A stretch of 64,000 nucleotides of DNA from positions 1,302,001-1,366,000 of the forward strand of contig JAALGY010000061.1 in assembly GCA_032358165.1 (NCBI GenBank). The letters run 5' to 3'. Positions 11,560 to 24,097 of this stretch are shown here, one piece after another. The notes below the pieces were generated by a model, which saw nothing but the letters and a program-made list of their open reading frames with translations, was not told where the DNA came from and searched no databases. The position numbers were made by a program, and so were the translations under genes. The DNA comes from Diplosphaera chodatii. Its lineage: Eukaryota; Chlorophyta; Trebouxiophyceae; Prasiolales; Stichococcaceae. Within the stretch, counting starts at the first letter, position 1. Each line of letters begins with the position of its first letter.

Positions 11560-13335
11560 ATGACGGCACAGTGGGAACCACTGTGCACCGTGGAGGTGGA
11601 CATCAGCAAGCCCATCCTCGCGCAGGTGATGTGGCACTGTTGGGGCTGCCAGCCCCGCGCATGCACACTCTGCTGTCCAGCTCTCGCCCTGTGAACCATC
11701 TCCCTGAACGCTCCTCACGGACCTTGCCTGAGGTGGACGCCGGGGCTGCAGGTGGGGAGCCTGGGGCCGCACTACAGGGCGTGGGTGCACTCGCCGGTGC
11801 GCGGCGTCCCGCGCTTCTTCGCCTCGCCAACGCTCGAGGCGCTGAGCTGCACCGCCTGGTGAGGAGTCCAGCACCATTTAACGTATTCATGAGAATGTTT
11901 GCACCCCGCCCCTGTGTATAACGTACTGCGAGGTGCTCTGTGTCCCATGGCCATATGCCTTCGCGCTGTGCACAGACAGAGGGGACTTTGGACCCGGTGT
12001 TGTCGCCACCCATACAGCGTCAGCAAGTCTGAGTGACAGTTGCACCGCTTACCGGCAGGTGGGTGGTGCCGCTGCTGTGGGGCCCGCTACTGGCTGCCGG
12101 CACAGCCGCCGCCTTCTGGAGGCCCTGGGCAGCGCTGGACGGTGGCGGCGCAGCGGCCGTGGCAGCGCACATGGCGGCGGGCGTGCTGCTGTGGGAGCTC
12201 ACCGAGTACAGCCTGCACCGCTGGGTGAGCGTTGCTGGTGCTTGCCTTCTTCACAGGATATACTGGCTGTGCCCTGTCATGTAAACACTACATGCTGCAA
12301 CTGCTAGTTCCAGCATGTCGAGGGTCTTGCTCGTCCTTCAGTGGTGAAGTGCATGTACAGGCATCGTGCTTGGCCATGTTGCCACTGCTGCTCGCTGGGT
12401 GTTGTGTGGACAGAAGCCCTACAACCTTCTCTTGTGGGCAACACTCTGACAGCGCACTATGCATTCTGCAGTCTGCACAAAGGCAATGCACACTGCGCCC
12501 CAGGTGTTCCACAGCATCCCGGAGCGGCCGTGGGCCATCGCCGCGCACTTTGCGCTGCACGGCTGCCACCACAAGTTCCCGCTGGACGCCAGCCGCCTGG
12601 TGTTCCCGCCGCTCCCTGCTGCCATCGTGGCGGCGGCGGCGTACGGCCTGCTCCGAGCCGTGCTTGCCCAGGTGCGACGCTTCATACACACACCAAGAAG
12701 CACACGCGTCTACCTTGAAGTGCATCTGAGCAGGGTTGAGCCGGTTGTGTGGGGCGCTGGCAAGCTCATTGCAACCAGGTTCGGAAGCAGTCCACTGGGA
12801 GCCCCAGGTTTTCCATCTTGCAGGCGGGGGCATTTGCGGTGTGCATCGGCTTCGTGGGGGGCTACCTGGCGTACGACTGCCTGCACTGCGCGATGCACGC
12901 ACGGGGCGCGGCGCTCAGCCGCTGGCGCCTGCTGGCGCGGTCGCGGCGGGCGCACATGCACCACCACTACAGGTGAGCGCTGATTACGGGTGTGGTGGCT
13001 GTGACAGCCATGCAGCGACGCGCGAGCAGGCTGGGGCACATGCATGCCGGAATTGCCAGCCGTCAATTGCTTGCTCATCTGCATCACAATGCCCTGGTCC
13101 GCTTGCCTGTGCGCTGGTTGCATCAGATGACGCACTGCAGCATAGGTCCTGCTTGCCGTCCCAGTTCTGTGTGTATTCCTGCGCTGCACATGTTGCTGAT
13201 GGAACAGACATCGACGATGCTCATGCCCTGTATCGCAGGGAACCGGACGCGGGCTTCGGCATCACCAGCGACCTGTTCGACAAAGCCTTTGGCACGCGGC
13301 CAGCCGCTCAGAGCGGAGGGTCGAAGGCCAGCTAG
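11560..13335 (+). CDS. FAH: Fatty acid 2-hydroxylase (sphingolipid alpha-hydroxylase)
   Basis: Six exons joining in phase: 11560-11625, 11752-11858, 12059-12224, 12504-12671, 12824-12972, 13239-13335 (250 aa, close to the size of plant FAH1). The N-terminus has VDISKPILAQVGSLG and HYRAWVHSPV, then FFASPTLEALSCTAWW, as in plant and fungal enzymes that lack a fused cytochrome b5. Membrane helices alternate with the di-iron histidine clusters: ELTEYSLHRW, HFALHGCHHKFP, DCLHCAMH and RRAHMHHHYR, ending GFGITSDLFDKAFGT. The enzyme sits in the ER membrane and adds the 2-hydroxyl to very-long-chain acyl groups of ceramides, using O2 and cytochrome b5. The start is the first Met giving the short family N-terminus (MTAQWEPL); an in-frame Met at 11497 would add about 20 residues. 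Confidence 0.92.
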
Positions 13336-14405
13336 CACAAGCGTGCGAGGCAGACGCAGCGTAGTGGCTGGTGACCATGGGGAGCGAAAGACAGGAGATG
13401 CAGGCCTGCATAGGATGCTTTTGTTGACACACACAATGAAGCACGCGTGCTCTGCCCTACATGTGGCAAGTGTGGGCCCTCAGGACAGGTACTGACGAGT
13501 CACTCGGGCCATCTGGACTCGTGACAAATCCCTCTTACATGCAGTTGTTTCGAATTCTACATGCGGTTGCTTCGACACCAAAGCATGCACTGAGGGAGCG
13601 CGCAAGGCCACTGATGGATGCAGCCCGACTGATATCAACAATTGCACTGTCTGCAAAACATGCGACACTAGGAGCCACGCTGCCAAACACAGCTGGCTGA
13701 GTGCAGAGGTTACTCCAGCACCCGAAAACCTTCGTCTGCATCCCCTCCTGAGTTGAATTGCGTGCATAAGTAGCTGCTATTGTGGCTGCTGTCTAAGACA
13801 CTGGCTAGAGGGTTGCCGTCAGCGCCAAGCCAGTGCCAAGCGGCGTTGACGGCACCATGTATATGGCCCAACCCCTGGAACCGACACTCCTTGCATGGTG
13901 GGCAGCCCAAATGTTGGGTCGGCTTATGCTTACGCAGCTAGCTGTTTATTGCGTGAGACGTTATGCGGTGCCAACTAGGAAACAAGCGCTGCAAGTGGCG
14001 TGCGCGCTGCATGCCCTCTCCGCTTTGGGAGCACAGGTACCGCTTGGGAGCAGACGGTGTCCGCCAGGGGCTTTCGACCCCCCTGTCTCGCCACGGTGTA
14101 TGAAGCTTGGTGACGCAGAAAAGCAGTGGCAGCGTGTCATCCCATTACTGACCGCTGCCTCCCATTACTGACCGCTGCAAAGGTGATGCGCAAACACCTG
14201 AATCGCAGGTTCTGCATGCTGGCTGCTTTTGATGCGGCGGTGCAGTGTGCACGCTGGGATGGTGCTGTGCTGCACCGATGCTGCCACCCCTGACCCTCCA
14301 GTGACAAGGTGCTGCGTGCTCAGAACAGCTGCTCCGCTGCTGCTTGCTGCCGCTGCCGCTGCCACTGGCCAACACGCCACAGGATGCATACCCGGTTGTG
14401 GATAC
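13336..14405. other. Convergent intergenic region (FAH and bZIP 3' ends)
   Basis: No supported gene. A frame at 13833-14171 (plus) is hydrophobic but matches nothing I recognise. A 20-bp unit containing CCCATTACTGACCGCTGC is repeated in tandem near 14141-14179. Confidence 0.4.
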
Positions 14406-17050
14406 TCAGCGGCCGACAGTGGCTGCTGGCGGCTTGAAGGTGCCGCCGCTGCCGAGCTGCAGCCGTCCGGCAGCGGCGGCCGCGCTGCCGCCGCCACCGG
14501 CATCGACGCCCTCGGGCCCCGGGGCGCCATGGCGGAGGCCGTGGGTGCCGTTTGCCCTGGGCGGTTGCACGGCTCCGATTGCCACGGGCGGTTGCACGGC
14601 TCCGATTGCCCTGGGCGGTTGCACGGCTCCGAAGCTGGGTGGGCCCCCGCCCACGCTCCCCTGCTGCTGCTGCTGCGCCGATGCCAGCGCCGCCAGTGCG
14701 GCTGACAGCGAGGCGTTCAGGCCTCCTCCGCCCGAGCTGGCTGGGGGCCCCAGGCCTGGCACCTGCATACAGTGGCAGGGGTTGTGCGTGCTCCACTGTG
14801 CGGGGCCGCCATGACACGGGTCCCCAAGGCCGCGTGGATGTGGGTCGCATGCTCAATCTCAGCTGGCTTCTCGATGACCGACATGACGTGAAGTGAGTAA
14901 GGTGCATGCATGGCCGGCACTACGGCTCGTCAGCATATCGCACGTGCGCTGCCAGGTCCTGCGCGGAGCTTGCGGGGGCGGCGCCGTTGGCGGCTGCGCT
15001 GCCGCCCCCCCGCCCCAGGCCCAGCAGCCCCTGCCCGAGCGCCGGCGAGCGCGCCTGCCCTGCAGCGGCGCCCCCGGGCCCCCCTGCAGCGCCGCCGCCG
15101 GCGCTGGCGGGCCGCGCCCCCAGGCCCGCTCCCAGGCCAGCGCCCCGGCCCACGCCCAGCCCTGCAGCACAGCATACGCGCGAGGTCAGGACTGTCCCTG
15201 TGTGCTGCTGCCGCTGCAGAGTGGCCAGGCAAACAGCCTCCAAGCGTGACTGAGGGGAGACGAGCGGTTCGACTGGCCAGCTGGCTGTGAAGTGTCAATC
15301 AGCGGCGTGCTCGGTCAGTGCAAGTTGACTCTGGATGCACGGGCAAGGAGCGCACCGAGGCTGGGCGCTGCTGCGGACGCACTGGCTGCGAGGGCGGCGG
15401 CCAGGTCGAACGCCGGGGCGGGCGGCGCAGCGCCGCCGCCGCTGCCCGCCGCCTGCCCGCGAGCCATCGCGGCCGCGGCCGCCGCCGCAACGTCCCCTGG
15501 GCCTGATGGCTGCGGTGCCGGTGAGTGCCCCCCCTGGGGCGGAGGCGCGGCGCCCGCCGAGGGGATGCGCCCCAGGGCCGCCGGCGCGGGGGGCAGCCCT
15601 GCGGAGGGGGCCGCGGGCGCCGGCGCGGGGGCGCCCTGCTGCTGCAGGGCCTCCGCCGCCGCCGCCTGCAGCCGGGCCAGCTCCCCCCGCAGCGCCTCGT
15701 TCAAGCTGTCCTGCAGCTCGAAGCAAATGCACCCCTCAGCAGCGGCCGACACACGCCGGCAGCAATGTGATGGTGCAGAGGATCCATTGTACACTGTGCG
15801 CCTGATGGACCAACACGCAACGGGCTGCAGCCTCAACAGTCACTGGCGTGTGAGGCACGCACCTTGTACTGTGTCTCCTGCAGCAGCTTCGACACCTGCG
15901 CCCGCAGCTCGTCATTCTGCTGGCCAAAACCTGCATGTAAAGGATGTACTTTCAGCTGATCATCCGAAGAAACAGCCAGGGCAACGGTGTGCAACTGTGT
16001 CAGCTCTGCCATGGGGTAGCTGCACAGCATGTCTCTTCTCAGGGCGAGCGCTTCAACAAGCCCCACCGGTGTGCTGCGCCTTGAGGAAGGCGAGCTGCGG
16101 CCCCAGCTGCGACACCTGGTCGTTGAGCCCCGAGATGTTGGCCTCCAGGTCGGAGATGTACTGCAGCTTGCGCAGCCGGGAGCGCTGCGCGGACTGGCGG
16201 TTGGCGATGATGCGGCGGCTGAGGCGCTTGGGGCCCCCCGGCCCCCCGCCCCCATCCGCGCTGCCTGCAGAATTGCACCATTCCCCCGTTTCCCACCGCG
16301 GTCGGTGCACGCTTCCGGCCGTGTGCAAGGTGCAAAGCCAGAGCAGGGAGCTGTCGCGCCCTGCGTCAGCCGGCTGCCTCACAGCAGGCAGGGGCCACGA
16401 GCCTGTGGCACATTGATGCGGGGCTGCACCTGCGCCGCCGTCGTCCAGCAGGTCGCCGCTGCCGCTGCCGTTGCTGGGGGTGGCCGAGGCGCCGCCGCCG
16501 GCCCCCGCGCTGCCGCCGCCGCCGCCGCCGCCGCCGCCACGGGCACTGCGCTTGCCCCGGGGGATGCTGCCGCCGCCGAGGCCGGCAAGCCCGCCGGGAC
16601 CCGCGCCGCCGCCGCCGGGCGCATCCCAGTCCCCGTCGCCGTCCTCCCCGCCCAGGGCGGCCAGCTCCCGCATCCGGCCGCTGCAGGGTGCACCAGAATG
16701 GTTGTGTCAGACACGTCCACTGCCCAGCAGTCGTCTGCGGCGTGCTCGACCAGCACCATGCCGAGCATGTGCATGTGCGGTGAGGCACTTGTCTGCGGCA
16801 TGCTCGCTCGGCAGAAAGCCAAGCATGTGCATGTGCGAGGAGGTCGCGCAGGAGTAGTCGCACATACATGAGCGTGACGGTGGTCAAAGGAAGACTAGAC
16901 CGGGACTCACTACCTGGGCGCCCGGCTGCGGGCCGACTTGCGTGGCGGCTGGGCCTCGCCGTCGCTGCCGAACGCGCCGTCATCATCTGACACAAACTCC
17001 GCGTCACGCCCCAGCGGCCGTCCCCCACCGCGGGCGCCTCCCGCCTCCAT
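14406..17050 (-). CDS. bZIP transcription factor
   Basis: Seven exons in phase: 16914-17050, 16430-16680, 16067-16264, 15863-15930, 15341-15716, 14944-15161, 14406-14762 (534 aa). Start MEAGG at 17050. An acidic and Gly-rich N-terminus (FVSDDDGAFGSDGE) precedes the basic region KRLSRRIIANRQSAQRSRLR (about residues 141-160), which has the N-x7-R signature in NRQSAQRSR. A leucine-zipper-like heptad run follows through LEANISGLNDQVSQLGPQL and, in the next exon, NDELRAQVSKLLQE. The rest is low-complexity Ala/Gly/Pro/Gln sequence, including a poly-Gln run and three tandem GAVQPP units. Nuclear DNA-binding protein expected to dimerise; target genes unknown. Exact bounds of the low-complexity exons are less certain than the bZIP exons. 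Confidence 0.85.
14561..14635 (-). repeat. Three tandem 24-bp units inside the bZIP gene
   Basis: The plus strand reads GGGCGGTTGCACGGCTCCGA three times, encoding GAVQPPRAI, GAVQPPVAI and GAVQPPRAN in the bZIP protein. A coding minisatellite. Confidence 0.8.
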
Positions 17051-19038
17051 GCCCTGCAGACGATGATACTTTGAAACCAAATTGACCACTCAGCAAGGGA
17101 GGACAGCAAACAAGGAGATTAGAAGCGGTGCCAGCTGCGCAGGCGCCCGAAGATGCATTTCAGCTTGGTTCCTGCGCCTGGTGGTCGAGCGACCATGCGC
17201 TCAGGCGCATGAAAGCACAGCACCGAGATGCATGCCGTTGCAGGCAGCCGCTGCCCTGCCAATGCACTGCTCACACCAGTGTCACTGCCGCCGTGGGCGC
17301 ACCACCGTCCGCAACGGCGCTTTGGCCCTTGTACGGCTGCTACGCAGCTTTGAGCCACACCATGAGGGCATCGTATCGGGCGCCGGAGTCCAGCACGCTA
17401 CAGGGGCTCAGGTCAACATTGCCAGGTGCACCCGACCCAGGATGGGCCAGCCTTGCAGGACGGCAGCCGCGGACGTACCTGGCAGGGGCTTTTCGGCCCC
17501 CGTTGCTCGGTACACGTCAGGCGGTCGCAACTACAGGCCACCGCCGGCTGGCCGCCGCAGGCGCAACGCGTCCGGTTTGCGCCCCTTCAAGCCACCAGGC
17601 TGTCTGTGACGCCGGCCCCGCTGGCCCTGCCTGCGCGCGGCTGCAAGGAGAGGCTTGCGGCATCGACGGCAACAGCGATGTCCTGCTTCCCTCACGGCGC
17701 GGTCCTGCCCACGGTCAGCTGCTGCGCAGTCCCATGGCTGCACCAGCCGGTTGCCACGTTCCACTTGCTGGCTCCCTGGGCCGGCGACCTCAATGCGGAG
17801 TCTTCGCAGCTCCAGACGGCAGCGTGCTGCACAGAGCATTGGGTGAGACGTGAGTGAAGTTATCAGCAGTCAATGTACAAACTGGCACGAGCTGAACTTC
17901 CTCGAATGACTACGCCTGACGCAAAGTGCCAAAGCCCGGCTGATGATGGTGCCTGTGGCTGCACACGCGCCGCCGTGCAGTGAGCTCAGCCAAGCCTCCC
18001 TGGACAGAGTCGATCGGCTGCCTGATGTGAACGGCTGTCACGCTGCGGGGCTCAGTGTGTCGCTGGGCAGCCCCCTCGCTAGCTGGCACACTTCAGCCAC
18101 GTCGAAGCTGCAAGTAGCTTTGGCCTAATGCTGATGCAGCTTACTTCCAATACTGGTTCATGACATTCAGGAGTTGAGAGCTGTGCGGCTTGCCGATGGG
18201 CTGTCGCCGCACCGTCGTCCTGCCTGCCAGCGCTGCCAGGTATGGCCAATGCTCTGAGCAACCCGACGTGAGAATCACCGGCTGCATCGCCCCGCGCAGT
18301 GACAGGGCTGCCAAATAACCGCAGTCGTCGTGTGTGTTGAAGGGGCTGTTGCATTCAGAAGAGACCGTACCTGCGAGCCTCAGCGGCCGGCTGCTGCAAT
18401 GGCGACTCGCTCCTCACTGACAACATGCGTGTCAAAGTGGAGTCCTGAAAGTGCGTCCGCTGTTAAGCAAGCCGTAGAGGCGTAACAGCGGGCGGTGCGC
18501 GCCCACCCAGCCATTGTCACTGCCAGCTAGAGTGACAACTCAGCTAGTCAGGACTAAACCCTGACATGCCAAGAGGATTACGAAGCTTTGAGTGCGCCAG
18601 GCGGCAACAAGTGAGGGCAGCAGACCCTGTCGGAGTCGTGCTAAAGGGGCCCCTGCACTGCCTGAAGGTCCCGCCCAAGCGCATGTGGGATGCAGCCGCT
18701 GATCTTGATTTGCTGGTTGCATGAAAACACTTGCTGACCGGGTCGTTGTGAGGGCTGCACCGACGTGTGTCTCCACCCAAGGCACGGCGCGGTGCAGCTG
18801 CGCCTGGCAAGCACTGCGCTCTACCACTTGACATCGCGCGAAGGCGATAGGGCGGATTGCTCGGCCGGGGGTGACCCCAAAGGCCTCTCAGAACCAGCTG
18901 GCTCAGACACGACCTGGGGTAGGCAGGAAGCCAGCCAAGGACGGAGCTTTCAGCCCTGAAGCGACGAGAACAATGTGCTAGCCCGTCAGCATGAGCGCCA
19001 TTAGGATGTCAAGCGTCACACCTTGAGCTGCTGGCACC
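17051..19038. other. Divergent intergenic region between bZIP and IPUT1
   Basis: About 2 kb with long frames on both strands (for example 17128-17853, plus) but no recognisable domain or consistent splice pattern. It should hold both promoters and possibly 5' UTR exons. An unrecognised small gene cannot be excluded. Confidence 0.35.
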
Positions 19039-22000
19039 GTGACAGCTCAGAGCGCCACTAGCATGCGGCTGCGGCCACGTGCATGCAGTCGCCTGCTGCG
19101 TGGCACGCTCATTTTAGCAGCCCTGGCAGCTTGCAGCTGCACGGGAGTGGGCGACGGGCAGCAGGGCACACAGGGACGAGAGGCAGCAGCATTGGAGCGG
19201 GTGCTGAGCAGCGGCGACAGCGGCAGCAGCAGGAGGGGCGATGGTGGCAGCGGCGCAGCCGGCAGCTCACAAAGCGCAGCAGCCAGCGGCGGCGAGCGCG
19301 GCCTGCAGTCCAACCTGCTGACGGAGGGCCCACTGGCTTCCGTCGGCGGCAGCATCGCCCGCCGCCTCAGCCCCGCGCTCGCAGACGGACTGGACAGCCT
19401 CGGCGATGCGGTGGAGCAGGCCGCCGCCGCCACCAAGCACGCGGTCGACAAGGCGACGGGCGGCGACCGCCACAGACACATCCGGAGCGGCGGCGGGTCT
19501 GTTGCGGAGCAGCGCCGCCTGCAGCAGCAGCGCGCAGGCGCAGCGCGCAGCAATGGCACCAACGTCGGCAGAGCAGCGCAGGTGAGAGGTCGCCTCGAGG
19601 AGCTGCACCTGTGGCTGCTGTGGCTGCACCGGGTTGCCCATGCAACAACCACTGTCTGCAGACTGGCAGCATCTGCAGTTGTCAGCCTGACGCTGGTACG
19701 GCTCTGCATGTGGTCGGCATCTGCAGCACCAGCATAAGCATAGGCGGCGCAGTCGTGCCTCTGCCAACATGTGTGTGCGCGTGCCGCCACATGCAGGCGG
19801 TGTCAGCAGACAGCGGCAGCGGGCTCGGCGGAGGGCGTCAGGCCTATGTCACGCTGCTGTACGGCGAGGCCTTCATGCTTGGCGTGCGCGTGCTGGGGCA
19901 GAGCCTGCGGGAAACTGGGACCACCAGGTGTGCCGACTGTGAGGTCAAGGTGTAGTGTTGAAGCTGTTGCCGCCATCGGTCTGGGGTGATGCGGTGCCTT
20001 GCTGGATAATCATGTGCTGTGCCTGATGAGCATCAGGCTGTCCGGTGCAAAGCTGATTCCCCCGGCCATGGTGGAGCACTTCGGTTTCACGCAGCACACG
20101 GCTGATCAATCGAATGGTCGTGCTGCTCGCAGCCCTGCTCAGCACGGCAGCCACCTTCTCCAAGCGTAATGAGGACTGGATCGTTGGCCAGCAATGGATG
20201 CACCAGCCTCGCCTTGGTGGGTTGACCTCATCCAGGGTCGCTGGGTGCAGGGACCTGGTGGTGCTGCTGGCGGGCCCGCTGGGCACCGACAGTGAGGACA
20301 CGCTGATCAACGAGGGGTGGAACGTGCGCCGGGTGGACGCGATCCGCAACCCGGGCATGTGGCGGGCGGCGGGCGACGGCAGCGGCGGCAAAGCCTTCCC
20401 GCCCCGCTTCTGGGCCGTCTACACCAAGCTCGCCATCTTCAACATGACCGAGTACAGCAAGCGTGCGTCCTCCTGAGGATACCATCACTCTCGAGGAAGT
20501 CCTCAGATCTTCCGCGACTGGAAGTGATGTCCTGCGGCTACCTGTGCTTGCAGCACCTCCTGTTGGGGGGGTGCATCACAGGCGGGATGCCGATGCGGTT
20601 GCTTGGCCCACCCTGCAGTGGTCTTCCTGGACGCCGACACCATCGTGACGCGCAACATGGACGAGGCGTTCGGCTGCCCGGGATTCTGCGCGGCAATGCG
20701 CCACAGCGAGCGCCTCAACTCGGGGGTGCTGGTGGTGGAGCCGTCCACGCACGTGTTCCGGGACATGCTGTCCAAGATCGCGCAGCTGCCATCGTACACC
20801 GGGTGATGACATGTTGCAAAGTGCCGACACTGACGTGCTGCAGTCAGCGCCGCATGGTCTGAGCCAGCACTGGCAGCTGGGCGTCCCTGACACCTATTGG
20901 AAGCTACATCAACAGCGGATGACATTATTTCTTTGGCATCTGGACCCCTACTTGACTTGAAGCGCCATGCCATGCTGCTGCAGGGGGGACCAGGGATTCC
21001 TGAACAGCTACTTCTACGGCTTCTCAGACGCGCCGATGTTCGACCCGCGGCGGGACTACACCGGCGCCGGAGTGTCCATCATGCGGCTGCCCACTGTGTA
21101 CAATGCAGACCTGGGGTTGTACGTCATCAACGGCAACCGGTGGACGCTGCAGCCAGAGGAGATCAGGTGACTGTGACAGTCCCCATCATCAGACGTCACA
21201 TCTTGAGGCATGTAGTTTGGAGATCGGCCGCAACAGCTACCTGAGATGGCAGCCTGTTGCCTTGACCTGGAGCTGGACATTCTACTCGGCTGTCAGTCAA
21301 GGCTGCCTGATGTCATCTGCTTTCATGCAGGTGCACTAATTTCACAGCACCACTATGCAGACCCTGTATCACTCACGCACGCTTCAGCATGTGCACCGCA
21401 CTCCTGATTGATCTGCAGCCAATCCCCGCCGCAGGGTGGTGCACTTCACGCTGGGCATCGGCAAGCCCTGGCACTGGTTCGCCACCTGGCTGGTGGTGGA
21501 CCTCATGCCGCTGTGGACGGACCTGCGGGAGCGGCTGCCGCCCACGCCGGGCGGCCTGCGCCGCGGGGACTGCGCCGGGCACGCCGCGCGCCGCGCGATC
21601 CTGTTCCCGGCGCCCTTCGTCATCGTGGGGCTGCTCGTGCACCGGCTGTTCCTCAGGTGGGCAGCACCGCGCGCCTGCTGCAGTGCGTTGCATGAATTCG
21701 CAGGCATACTGCAGCGCAGGTGCTTCGGGTTGCAGAGGTAGCAGGTGTGTGGGTGTATGCCAGGGCATATGATTCTGGCAGAGGGGCAGAGGCTGCACAC
21801 CCCACCGTGCCTGAGCCAAGGCATCGCTCGGCATGGCTCCGCACTGACACGCATGCTGCGGTGCGCCCTGGCAGGCACCGACAAGGCAGCGGGGGCGGCA
21901 GGAGTCGGCCCAGCAGCGGCGGGCACATGGCGCTGCAGCGCAGCCCCTCGATGGCGGCGCCGGCAGTCCCCCTGCCGCCCGGCTTCCAGGTGTAGGTCCA

Positions 22001-23167
22001 TTTGCTGACAGCAACTGTACGGTGTTTGGTGTGCCGCGAAATGCAGCAGCAGCGCAGCAGGTGCCCCTCACGGCTGGCAGAGCGAAGAAGCACCCCATGT
22101 ACAGCATGGACAGGTGTTGCGCAACTCTTTTCCTCACTGCGATGGTGTTCGCGGACGTTGCAGGCCATCTCGGTGGGCGTCGGGTTCGCCTGCTTTGCGG
22201 CGGCGGCAGTCGTGACGGGTTTGCTCATCCCGGCCAGCATGCGGCCGCGCTTTGCCTGGCCGCTCGCCAGCGAGTGGCTCGTCTTCAGCTTCTGCATGCT
22301 GCTGGCGGCGTGGTTCACGGTACATGGACCTTGCTTCCTCTGACCCTGCTCTTTGGCATGTGGCATGTATCACATCCTGCTGGTGACGCTGTCTAGCTCT
22401 TTTCATTCCCTTCTTACGGCATGAAGCAGCTCCCCTCCCTATACCTTACTCTACAGAGTGTGCAGTCCTGGTTGCATGGTGCGGGTGTGATGGCCTCAGG
22501 ATTCGAGCTCTGTGCAATACCAGCCTGACCCTGAACTCGCATGTAGGTCTGCTACCACTGGGGCCGGGGCACAGTGCCGGGCAACGGCAGCAGCACAAAC
22601 GGCAGCGGCGGCATGACTCGCTCCCCCGGGGGCAAGCCGGTGCCCGGGTACCACTGGCAGCAGCACCCCTGGACAAAGACAGCCCTGTGAGCACTGCGCC
22701 TCATCTGTCGGCAGAGCGTCCCTGCTGTTCCATGATGTCTTCTGTCTGGGGCCTGCTTGTCTGCATGTGCTCTTTGCAGAGTTTCTGAAGGCCTGCGTCG
22801 TTCGTGCAGGTATCTGACGGCTGGGTCAGTTATGATGGTGGTCACACCCTGGGCAGCAGACATTGTGGGGCTGCGCGGCCTGCCCAAGCGCCTGGTGTTC
22901 GACCTAGCGGGTAGGCATTGTCGCAGAAGGCACACCTGTCAAGCTCCGACTGCGACCCAGTGCAGTGATTTGGTAAGGGGTGGCAGGGTGTGCACAGCGG
23001 ACAGGGCACTGCTCAGTCTCTGCCATATGCACCGGGGGCCTGAAAGGAGGTGCTTGTCTCGCCCTGTAGCAGGCTGCTCGGTGCTGGCGACCGTGTGGAC
23101 GTTCGCCTTCATACAGCTGGCGACGACATGGTACGTGGCCGGCAGGGCGGAGGCCCTGTACCGGTGA
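19039..23167 (+). CDS. IPUT1: Inositolphosphorylceramide glucuronosyltransferase (IPUT1/PGSIP6 type, GT8)
   Basis: Eleven exons in phase: 19039-19581, 19797-19927, 20251-20462, 20619-20802, 20984-21166, 21435-21656, 21875-21989, 22164-22319, 22547-22686, 22810-22910, 23073-23167 (693 aa). Exon 1 gives a signal-anchor (LLRGTLILAALAACSCTG) and a low-complexity stem. The GT8 core follows: AYVTLLYGEAFMLGVRVLG, RFWAVYTKLAIFNMTEYSK, the metal-binding DxD in VVFLDADTIV, HSERLNSGVLVVEPS, LPSYTGGDQGFLNSYF and VVHFTLGIGKPWHWF. The C-terminus has several membrane helices (AILFPAPFVIVGLLVH, FACFAAAAVVTGLLIP and others), which separates IPUT1 from glycogenins and GUX xylan enzymes. Known role: Golgi transfer of glucuronate from UDP-GlcA to inositolphosphorylceramide, the first sugar of GIPC sphingolipids. 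Plant IPUT1 is shorter at the N-terminus. Confidence 0.92.
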
Positions 23168-24097
23168 CCGGGAACCAGCCGGGCGCACAACTCCGTCAAG
23201 GCATGCCGGGTGGCGGCTGCAGCGCAGCCACGCGCAGCAGTTCCTCCTTTGCTGTCTGCAGCAAAGGAGGAACTGGTGTCATAGGCACACCCAGCGGTGA
23301 TACTCTAGCAGGGGGAGTCAAGTTCACCTAGCAAGGCCTGGTGGCAATACGTCCACCTGCAGAAGGCCCTACATGCTGAGCTTGGGCTGTGTCAGCTTGT
23401 ACCAGTCGCCTTGCGGCCCATTGCGCAAATGACAGACGATAGACAGCAGCACCCAGCAACCTGTCAGCCGCGGCCAGCACCCGCATCCGGTATAATCCCG
23501 TGATTTGGAGGCAGCAGGGTATGCATCGCACCAGGCTGCCTGTAAGCCCAGCATCGCTGCGAATGCACCCGCCGCTGAGCTTTGAGATGTATTGCAGAGT
23601 GTGCAGCAAGGCAGTTGGTCAAGTGTTCGATGTAGTGAAACGTTCATGACTGGCTGAGAGACGCCGTCATCAGTTGCTGCTCAGATGATTATTGTGTCAT
23701 TGGGTCAGGTCTGCATTCATCAGTTCAGGGTTGAACAGGGGCGCGATACATCATGCATGCGGTGGATGCGCATCGTGAGTGATCTGTAACGTTCGGGACC
23801 GTCCATGCCAATGCAGACTGTGGGCCTGGCTTGTTGTAGTTCGTGTCAGGTGCAAGGAGCGTGCACATCAGACCATTGCACAAGCATGCAAATCAGGCCA
23901 ACAGCAAGTTTCAGGTGTACTTCGAGCCTCATACATAAAGTGAAAGTGCAACCGACAATGTCGCTTCTGATATTCCCCGATCTCATCCTTCTCCTTCCAA
24001 CGCTGCTGCTTCTCATGCGCTGTCCATCTTCGAGGCAGAACAGCTGCAGCTCCTGCATCCTGCCTGGTACAATCGTCTACCCCCGCCCACTCTTGCT
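23168..24097. other. Convergent intergenic region (IPUT1 and array member 1 3' ends)
   Basis: 3' UTR territory of both genes. It contains the perfect hairpin at 23238-23275. A TGTAA motif, the usual green-algal polyadenylation signal, occurs near 23540 on the plus strand, about 370 bp after the IPUT1 stop. Confidence 0.45.
23238..23275 (+). repeat. Perfect 17-bp inverted repeat in IPUT1 3' region
   Basis: Arms CAGTTCCTCCTTTGCTG and CAGCAAAGGAGGAACTG are exact reverse complements separated by 4 bases, starting 71 bp after the IPUT1 stop codon. Transcribed, this would fold into a very stable hairpin. Confidence 0.85.

Noticed and set aside
15292..16416. 374-codon plus-strand frame, and 16029-16871
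   Set aside because: Antisense to the bZIP exons; low-complexity Ala/Pro/Arg content only.
17128..17853. 241-codon plus-strand frame between bZIP and IPUT1
   Set aside because: No domain, no paralogue in the window, and overlapping frames on both strands are equally open.
19047..19790. 247-codon minus-strand frame
   Set aside because: Antisense shadow of the Ala/Gly/Ser-rich first exon of IPUT1.
22061..22113. Possible extra IPUT1 exon (PLTAGRAKKHPMYSMD)
   Set aside because: Using it breaks phase with the next exon and would need a 50-bp intron, whereas joining 21989 to 22164 directly keeps frame.
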